Part shown: piece by piece, positions 1-5,165 of the stretch
Numbering within the stretch: the first letter of the stretch is position 1
Layout: each line of letters opens with the position of its first letter
Assembly: GCA_020442545.1 (NCBI GenBank)
Contig: JAGRJX010000066.1
Coordinates: 1-6,403, forward strand
DNA: 6,403 nt
Reading direction: 5' to 3'
From: Lysobacterales bacterium
Lineage (GTDB): Bacteria; Pseudomonadota; Gammaproteobacteria; Xanthomonadales; Xanthomonadaceae
Notes under the pieces: model-generated
What the model saw: the letters and a program-made list of their open reading frames with translations, nothing else
What the model was told of the DNA's origin: nothing
The model's database searches: none
Program-made: the position numbers and the translations under genes

Positions 1-2654
1 GCTACGAGCTGCAGACCGTGCCGGGCGTTTCGGAAGTCGCCAGCGTCGGCGGCATGGTGCGGCAGTTCAACATCACGCTGGATCCGGAGCAGATGCGCGC
101 CCACGACATCAACCTCCAGCGCGTGGAACGCGCCGTCACCGACAACAACAGCGAGTCCGGCGGCGCCAGCATCGAGCTGGCCGGCGCGGAATACATGCTG
201 CGCGGGACCGGCTATGTCGATGGCGTCGATGACCTGCGCCGCGTGCCGCTGGGTCGCAACGCCAGCGGCGTGCCGATCACCGTGGGCGACGTGGCGACGG
301 TCAGCATCGGCCCGGCCCCGCGTCGCGGCATTGCCGAACTCGACGGCGAAGGCGAAGTCGCCGGCGGCATCGTGGTGATGCGCCAAGGTGCCGATGCGCT
401 GGCGACGATCGACGCGGTGAAGACGAAACTCGACGCACTCAAGGCCAGCCTGCCCGACGGCGTAGAGATCGTGCCGACCTACGACCGCTCGCAGCTGATT
501 CGCGGCGCGGTGTCCAACCTCGGCGGCAAGTTGGTCGAGGAATTCATCGTCGTGGCGCTGGTCTGTCTCATCTTCCTGCTGCACCTGCGCTCGGCGCTGG
601 TGGCGGTGGTGACGCTGCCGCTGGGCGTGCTGGCCGCCTTCCTGCTGATGCGCTGGCAGGGCGTGAACGCCAACATCATGTCATTGGGCGGCATCGCCAT
701 CGCCATCGGCGCGATGGTCGATGCGGCGATTGTCATGATCGAAAACCTGCACGCGCATCGAAGCCGCTTCCGTGAGCGCGAAGGACGCGACCCGGACAGC
801 GGCGAGCACTGGCGCATCGTCCGCGACGCCTCGATCGAGGTTGGACCGGGGCTGTTCGTCAGCCTGCTGATCATCACCCTGAGCTTCCTGCCGGTGTTCG
901 TGCTGCAGGGCCAGGAAGGCCGCCTGTTCTCACCGCTGGCCTTCACCAAAAGCTATGCAATGGCCGCTGCCGCCGGCCTGTCGATCACCCTGATCCCGGT
1001 ACTGATGGGCTTCCTCGTGCGCGGACGGATTCCCGACGAGCATCGCAATCCGCTCAATCGCGGCCTCGAACACCTGTATCGGCCGCTGCTGGATGCCAGC
1101 CTGCGTCATCCGCGACTGCTGCTCGGCGGCGCGGTGATCGCGCTGGCGCTGACGGCGATTCCCTGGCAGCGACTCGGCAGCGAATTCCTGCCGCTGATGG
1201 ACGAAGGCGACCTGCTGTACATGCCGACCACGCTGCCCGGCCTTTCACCGGCGGAAGCCGCGGCCCTGCTGCAGCGCACCGACCGGCTGATCCGCAGCGT
1301 GCCGGAAGTGTCGCGGGTATTCGGCAAGATCGGCCGCGCCGACAGCGCCACAGATCCGGCGCCGCTGACCATGATCGAGACCACCATCCAGCTGAAGCCG
1401 CGCAGCGAATGGCGCGACGGCATGGACAGCCAGGGCCTGATCGACGAACTCAATCGCGTGGTCAAGCTGCCCGGCATCACCAACCTCTGGGTACCGCCGA
1501 TCCGCAACCGCCTCGACATGCTGTCCACTGGCGTGAAGGGACCGCTGGGTATCCGCGTCAGCGGCCCGGAACCGGCCGAGCTGCAGCGCATCGGCGGCGA
1601 GATCGAGCGGCTGGTGCGCGATCAGCCGGGAGTACGTTCCGCACTGGCGGAACGCAGCGCCGGTGGTCGCTATATCGACATTGATCCCGACCGCGCTGCC
1701 GCCGCGCGCTACGGGCTCGACATCGCGGACATCCAACGCACCCTGTCGCGCGCCATCGGCGGCGCTCGTATCGGCGAAGTCGTCGATGGTCTGGAACGCT
1801 TCCCGATTTCGCTGCGCTTTCCCCGCGGACGTCGCGATTCGCTGGTCGAACTTTCGCGCCTGCCGATCATCACCGACGACGGCTCGGCGGTGACGTTGGG
1901 CGAAGTCGCCACGCTTTCCATCGCCGACGGCCCGCCGATGCTGAAGAGCGAGAACGCGCGGCTGGTCAGCTGGGTATTCGTTGACCTTGATGGCAGCGAC
2001 CTCGGCGGTCGCGTCGCCGCGCTGCAGCAGCTGCTCGCCGACAAGCTCGAACTGCCACCCGGTTACAGCCTTGGCTGGAGCGGTCAGTTCGAACACCTCG
2101 AACGTGCCCGCGCCCGACTGCTGCAGGTAGTGCCGATGGTGCTGCTGGTGATCCTGCTCCTGCTGCACCTGCACTTCGGCCGGATCGACGACGCGCTGAT
2201 GGTGATGCTGGGCCTGCCCTTCGCCCTGATCGGCGGCGTCTGGCTGATGTACCTGCTTGGTCATGCGTTTTCCGTCGCCAGCGCGGTCGGCTTCATTGCG
2301 CTGGCCGGCGTAGCCGCCGAGTTCGGCGTGGTCATGCTGGTCTACCTGCGCTCGGTCTGGGCGGAAGCACGCGAGGCTGGCCAAGGCTCGTCGGAAGATC
2401 TCGACGCCGCGATCCGCCACGGCGCACTGAAACGGCTGCGACCAAAAGCCATGACCGTGGCGGTGATCCTGGCCGGCCTGCTGCCCATCCTGCTCGGTCA
2501 CGGCCCCGGCAGCGAGCTGATGCAACGCATCGCCGCACCGATGATCGGCGGCATGCTCACCGCACCGCTGCTGTCGATGTTGCTGCTGCCGGTGCTGTTC
2601 CGCTGGAGCCGTCGTCGCGAAACCGGAACACTCGGTGATCAGCGCCCGGGGTAG
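1..2654 (+). CDS. cusA: CusA-type Cu(I)/Ag(I) heavy-metal RND efflux pump, partial (N terminus outside window)
   Basis: Inner-membrane proton-driven pump of the HME-RND family, the engine of a CusCBA-like tripartite exporter. The frame is open to the left edge (first whole codon at 3). The fragment aligns from about residue 166 of E. coli CusA (1047 aa) to its C terminus nearly without gaps, so roughly 165 residues are missing. From remembered CusA numbering, the metal-site methionines M573, M623 and M672 match ATG codons at 1221, 1371 and 1518, with exactly the same spacing (50 and 49 residues). The proton-relay residues D405, E939 and K984 match codons at 720, 2319 and 2445. TM2-TM6 lie at about 535-1025, TM7 at about 1110-1165, and TM8-TM12 at about 2120-2600, with the large second periplasmic domain between TM7 and TM8. 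The GTG at 18 is internal (it encodes V in TVPGV), not a start. As in cusCFBA, nothing co-directional follows it. Family assignment is very sure; Cu/Ag specificity is inferred from the conserved methionines. Confidence 0.95.
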   Translation, partial: YELQTVPGVSEVASVGGMVRQFNITLDPEQMRAHDINLQRVERAVTDNNSESGGASIELAGAEYMLRGTGYVDGVDDLRRVPLGRNASGVPITVGDVATVSIGPAPRRGIAELDGEGEVAGGIVVMRQGADALATIDAVKTKLDALKASLPDGVEIVPTYDRSQLIRGAVSNLGGKLVEEFIVVALVCLIFLLHLRSALVAVVTLPLGVLAAFLLMRWQGVNANIMSLGGIAIAIGAMVDAAIVMIENLHAHRSRFREREGRDPDSGEHWRIVRDASIEVGPGLFVSLLIITLSFLPVFVLQGQEGRLFSPLAFTKSYAMAAAAGLSITLIPVLMGFLVRGRIPDEHRNPLNRGLEHLYRPLLDASLRHPRLLLGGAVIALALTAIPWQRLGSEFLPLMDEGDLLYMPTTLPGLSPAEAAALLQRTDRLIRSVPEVSRVFGKIGRADSATDPAPLTMIETTIQLKPRSEWRDGMDSQGLIDELNRVVKLPGITNLWVPPIRNRLDMLSTGVKGPLGIRVSGPEPAELQRIGGEIERLVRDQPGVRSALAERSAGGRYIDIDPDRAAAARYGLDIADIQRTLSRAIGGARIGEVVDGLERFPISLRFPRGRRDSLVELSRLPIITDDGSAVTLGEVATLSIADGPPMLKSENARLVSWVFVDLDGSDLGGRVAALQQLLADKLELPPGYSLGWSGQFEHLERARARLLQVVPMVLLVILLLLHLHFGRIDDALMVMLGLPFALIGGVWLMYLLGHAFSVASAVGFIALAGVAAEFGVVMLVYLRSVWAEAREAGQGSSEDLDAAIRHGALKRLRPKAMTVAVILAGLLPILLGHGPGSELMQRIAAPMIGGMLTAPLLSMLLLPVLFRWSRRRETGTLGDQRPG

Positions 2655-2671
2655 AGCCCGATCTCTGCCAG

Positions 2672-2700
2672 TGCAGGGTCACGCCCTGCAGACCTGCAGG
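2672..2700. repeat. Overlapping GC-rich inverted repeats in the convergent intergenic gap
   Basis: TGCAGGG (2672-2678) and CCCTGCA (2684-2690) form a perfect 7-bp stem around a 5-nt loop. The right arm can alternatively pair as CCTGCA (2685-2690) with TGCAGG (2695-2700) around GACC. The two hairpins are mutually exclusive because they share an arm. They lie 18 nt after the cusA stop, between convergent genes, where a bidirectional terminator or mRNA 3'-end stabiliser would be expected. No T-run follows on either strand, so it does not qualify as a standard intrinsic terminator. The rest of the gap (2655-2789) holds no gene I can support. Confidence 0.45.
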
Positions 2701-2789
2701 TTACCGGCGTAGAGGCCTCGACTACCGACAAAGGAGCATAACAAAGGGCTTCGGCGGCAACGTGCGCCAGGGTAACGTCGCGACCTTGA

Positions 2790-3503
2790 TTACCCAAAGT
2801 CATCGCGGGAAAAGCTGGTCCACTTGTTGAAGGATGTCGCCGTACCCTTGGCGTAACGTTTCTGGCAACGCCCGCTGACGCGCTCGCTGAATCGCCGCGA
2901 TCCATCGTCGAGCAGGCGGTCCTTGAGCTCCCGCTGATACCACGCGCGGGAGACGATCCGATGCAACGATTGCCGGGCTTCCTGGCAGGTTGCGGCTACC
3001 GGCATCGCCGCCAGCTCTTGCAACATCTTGTTTGCCGCATCAACGCTGTTGGCGCAATGACGAGCCTCATGATCGTCGATGTATTCCGAGAGACGCTTCC
3101 ATTCGCCCAATATCGCCGCAGGAACGTGGTGCTGTTCCGACCAGTGCGGCAGGATCGTGGTGACATCGAGATCAAGATAAAAGTGCCCCACCCGACAGCT
3201 TTCCGGAGTCGGCTCCAGCGCCCAGACCACTTCCAGAACGGACTCCGTCAGACCATAGACGGGGGCTTCAGCATCACCACCGACATCACCTGCGGATTGA
3301 GCCATGCGGCGTGACAACTCGTTCAGGTCCGAAGCAAACACGTCGTAGCGCTCAACGAAATCATTGATGAACAGCCGGCCATTGCCGGCAGCCTCGATGT
3401 GCGTGTCGACCGCTCCTTCGGCGCAGGAGCAATCCATGCTCAGCGACATCCCAATGACCATCAAGATGGCTGCCGGATACCAGCGGGCTGAACGCGCCAT
3501 CAT
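2790..3503 (-). CDS. Secreted DUF922-type putative zinc-dependent protease, second paralogue
   Basis: A 237-residue protein resembling the DUF922 family, which is predicted to contain secreted Zn-dependent proteases; the substrate is unknown. Residues 1-28 look like a Sec signal peptide: Arg-rich n-region, hydrophobic AAILMVIGMSL, possible cleavage after SCA. Family marks follow in order: YDVFASDL at about 53-60, Cys103, the strand and LPHW of about 108-121, then HEARH at 145-149, a match to the HExxH zinc/catalytic motif, and Cys173, likely disulfide-bonded to Cys103. Beyond the domain is a basic tail of about 35 residues with Cys213. It starts 3 nt after the preceding DUF922 gene stops; a second ATG follows at once (3500), and either could be used as only a weak GGA precedes them. 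Sampled base composition looks lower in GC than cusA. Activity has not been shown for most of this family, so protease is a prediction. Confidence 0.8.
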   Translation of the reverse strand: MMARSARWYPAAILMVIGMSLSMDCSCAEGAVDTHIEAAGNGRLFINDFVERYDVFASDLNELSRRMAQSAGDVGGDAEAPVYGLTESVLEVVWALEPTPESCRVGHFYLDLDVTTILPHWSEQHHVPAAILGEWKRLSEYIDDHEARHCANSVDAANKMLQELAAMPVAATCQEARQSLHRIVSRAWYQRELKDRLLDDGSRRFSERVSGRCQKRYAKGTATSFNKWTSFSRDDFG

Positions 3504-3506
3504 TCG

Positions 3507-4160
3507 TCAGTTCATCCAGTCCGGCCGCTGACGCTGGAAACGGACGCGCCTGATCGTCCGGGTCAGCTCGCTACGCGCTGCGGCGCGTGAATCGAGCAGC
3601 GCATCCTGAAGCCCCCGGCGCGTTTGCGATGCCGCGATGTACCGGCTCAGCTTCGCCGACAACAGCGAGCAGGGCTGCCAGCTTCCCAGTTCATCGATTC
3701 GTCCATTGAGCCAGCGCGCCGCGGCCAGCGCATTCTGTCGGTGTGCGTCTTCGTGTTCCTCGATCAGTCGCCGGATACGGGGCCATTCCGATGCCAGTGA
3801 CTCCGGCACCGGTCGTGCCGGATCCCAGCGCGGCGTGGTCACGGTGACGGACAGCTCCAGCTTGGCTCGCTCGAGGCGACACTGGCTCCCGCGCTGTCCG
3901 GTTTCGCGGCTCATCTGCAGCTCCGTGGTGGTCAGGCCATGGGCATGGATTCCGCTGCCGGGCTCGCCACCCGGCACACGAAGCTCGGCAAGCAGTTGCT
4001 CGATATCCGACGCGAACACGTCGTAGTGGCGTTCCGTCTCGTGCACGACAAGCTCTACCGTCGCATCAGCATCCGCCGTCCACGCTGGCAGGGGAATCCA
4101 CACCAGGAGCAGGCCGGTTGCGGCGAACAAGCAACGAAGCAAGCGGACTTCCGCGCTCAT
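3507..4160 (-). CDS. Secreted DUF922-type putative zinc-dependent protease, first paralogue, coupled to the CDF gene
   Basis: A 217-residue protein of the same family as the gene downstream. Residues 1-29 resemble a signal peptide (RLLRC then a hydrophobic LFAATGLLLVWIPL stretch, cleavage near AWTA). The mature part shows HYDVFASDI at about 45-53, Cys94, a V-T-V-T-T-P-R-W strand ending near 112, HEDAH at 136-140 (HExxH zinc-binding motif) and Cys164, likely paired with Cys94. The C terminus is short and Arg-rich. The ATG overlaps the stop of the CDF exporter as ATGA, and a weak GGTGA sits 10 nt upstream inside that gene, so translation is probably coupled to it. The best inference is a periplasmic metalloprotein. 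No substrate or pathway can be read from the sequence, and loss of catalysis cannot be excluded. Confidence 0.82.
   Translation of the reverse strand: MSAEVRLLRCLFAATGLLLVWIPLPAWTADADATVELVVHETERHYDVFASDIEQLLAELRVPGGEPGSGIHAHGLTTTELQMSRETGQRGSQCRLERAKLELSVTVTTPRWDPARPVPESLASEWPRIRRLIEEHEDAHRQNALAAARWLNGRIDELGSWQPCSLLSAKLSRYIAASQTRRGLQDALLDSRAAARSELTRTIRRVRFQRQRPDWMN
4157..4160 (-). promoter_or_regulatory. ATGA stop-start overlap (translational coupling)
   Basis: On the minus strand the four bases ATGA hold the start of the first DUF922 gene (ATG, 4160-4158) and the stop of the CDF exporter gene (TGA, 4159-4157). This arrangement typically lets terminating ribosomes reinitiate, tying the output of the two proteins together. 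It also fixes the DUF922 start. Confidence 0.85.
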
Positions 4161-5152
4161 GCGGCCGGATTCACCGGGCAGGCATCATGATCGGCGCAGC
4201 GTTCGCGCTCGATCTCGATGGTGACGTGGTCGATAGCCCAGCGATCGCGCAACACCAGGCGCATCTCGGCGAGAACGGCGTCGGAGTCGGCAACGGCATC
4301 GATGCGCGCGTGGCAGGTGAGCATCACTTCCTTCGGCGCCAGCGACCAGACGTGCAGGTGATGCACGGATTGCAGGGCAGCGACATGCCGTGGCATTTCC
4401 GCGGCAATCGTTTCGCCATCAAGATCACCAGGCGCCGACTCCAGCAGGATCAGCGCCGAACTGCGGATCAGCCGCCAGGCCGCACCCAGCACCAGCAGTG
4501 CAACCAGCACGCTGAGAACCGGATCGGCCGGCGTCCAGCCGGTGAACCAGATCATGATGGCGGCGACGATGGCGGCGACCGAACCCAGCAGGTCGCCGAG
4601 CACATGCAGCAGTGCGCCGCGCAGGTTGAGGTCGTGGCTGTCGCCGCCATGCAGCAGCCACAGTGTGAACAGGTTGGCGACAAGGCCGACGATGGCGATC
4701 GCCAGCATCGGCCCGGCCAGGATCGGCTGCGGGTTCATGAAGCGATCCGCCGCCTCGACCACGATCCACAGCGCCACACCAAACAGCAGGATGCCGTTGA
4801 CGAAGGCGGCCAGCACCGGCGCCCGCCGGAACCCGAAGGTATGTCGCGGTCCGGGCGACTTCGCCTTCAATCGCACCGCAACCACTGCCAATGCCAGCGC
4901 AAAGGCATCCGTCGCCATGTGCGCAGCATCAGCCAGCAGCGCCAGCGAGCCGCTGATCAGGCCGCCGACCACTTCGGCGACCATCACCAGGGCAACGACA
5001 AACAGCGCCTGTGTCAGTCGCCGTCCGCTGCTGCCATCGCCGGGACCGTGATGGTGGTCGATGAACGTGTGGTCGTGACGATGGCCATGCACGCGGGCGT
5101 GATCGTCCGCTGGCGCGTGATCCTCATGGTGGTGATGGTGATGCTTGCCCAA
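4157..5152 (-). CDS. Cation diffusion facilitator, zinc-type exporter (CzcD/ZitB-like), TTG start
   Basis: A 331-residue inner-membrane antiporter that exports Zn(II), possibly also Cd(II) or Co(II), from cytoplasm to periplasm in exchange for protons. The N terminus (4-35) is a histidine-rich tail with 15 His. About six TM helices span residues 46-240. HxxxD pairs in TM2 (H78, D82) and TM5 (H183, D187) form the tetrahedral site typical of zinc-type CDFs. The cytoplasmic C-terminal domain has HHLHVWSL and HVTIEIE, and ends with two cysteines (CADHDAC). Start choice: TTG at 5152 has GAGG 8 nt upstream, gives the M-G-K-H6 opening usual for this group, and leaves 10 nt after the upstream stop. 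The longer ATG at 5290 would add 46 atypical residues overlapping the transporter gene. Family is very sure; the exact metal range is inferred. Confidence 0.95.
   Translation of the reverse strand: MGKHHHHHHEDHAPADDHARVHGHRHDHTFIDHHHGPGDGSSGRRLTQALFVVALVMVAEVVGGLISGSLALLADAAHMATDAFALALAVVAVRLKAKSPGPRHTFGFRRAPVLAAFVNGILLFGVALWIVVEAADRFMNPQPILAGPMLAIAIVGLVANLFTLWLLHGGDSHDLNLRGALLHVLGDLLGSVAAIVAAIMIWFTGWTPADPVLSVLVALLVLGAAWRLIRSSALILLESAPGDLDGETIAAEMPRHVAALQSVHHLHVWSLAPKEVMLTCHARIDAVADSDAVLAEMRLVLRDRWAIDHVTIEIERERCADHDACPVNPAA
5048..5143 (-). other. Histidine-rich metal-binding tail coding segment (CAT/CAC-rich)
   Basis: This segment encodes residues 4-35 of the CDF exporter: a run of six His, then spaced His alternating with Asp, Gly and Arg (HGHRHDH) and a final HHH, 15 His in 32 residues. 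At DNA level the first part is a low-complexity CAT/CAC run (about 5124-5143). Such tails are common at CDF termini and cytoplasmic loops, where they buffer or sense zinc. The length could vary between strains by slippage. Confidence 0.8.
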
Positions 5153-5165
5153 TGCGACCGCCTCA
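5152..5165 (-). promoter_or_regulatory. Ribosome binding site overlapping a stop codon, with TTG start
   Basis: Read on the minus strand, TGAGG (5165-5161) contains the TGA stop of the transporter gene and the GAGG Shine-Dalgarno of the CDF gene. Eight bases later comes TTG (5152-5150). This decides the CDF start and suggests that ribosomes ending on the transporter are handed to the exporter gene. The rare TTG may keep exporter synthesis low. Confidence 0.75.

Noticed and set aside
720..2447. First impression that the pump had lost two of the three CusA metal-site methionines
   Set aside because: I had placed M623 and M672 on the wrong segments. Recounting CusA numbering puts all three on conserved methionines with identical spacing.
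1245..2525. Long open frame on the minus strand (426 codons) antisense to cusA
   Set aside because: The frame is a by-product of high-GC codon bias opposite a well-conserved pump gene. Its translation is rich in Gln, His, Asp and Ala without any recognisable domain or membrane pattern.
2672..2690. Intrinsic (Rho-independent) terminator for cusA
   Set aside because: The stem is good but the bases after it are mixed, with no T-run on either strand, so I list it only as an inverted repeat.
2731..2745. AAAGGAG element resembling a Shine-Dalgarno in the gap
   Set aside because: No start codon at a suitable distance opens a frame of useful length on the plus strand.
2639..2905. Small minus-strand frame spanning the intergenic gap (88 codons)
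   Set aside because: It overlaps the ends of both flanking real genes in another frame, has no ribosome binding site of note, and its composition is not protein-like.
2961..3314. Plus-strand frame of 117 codons opposite the second DUF922 gene
   Set aside because: Antisense shadow. The minus-strand frame has a signal peptide, HExxH and a paralogue next door.
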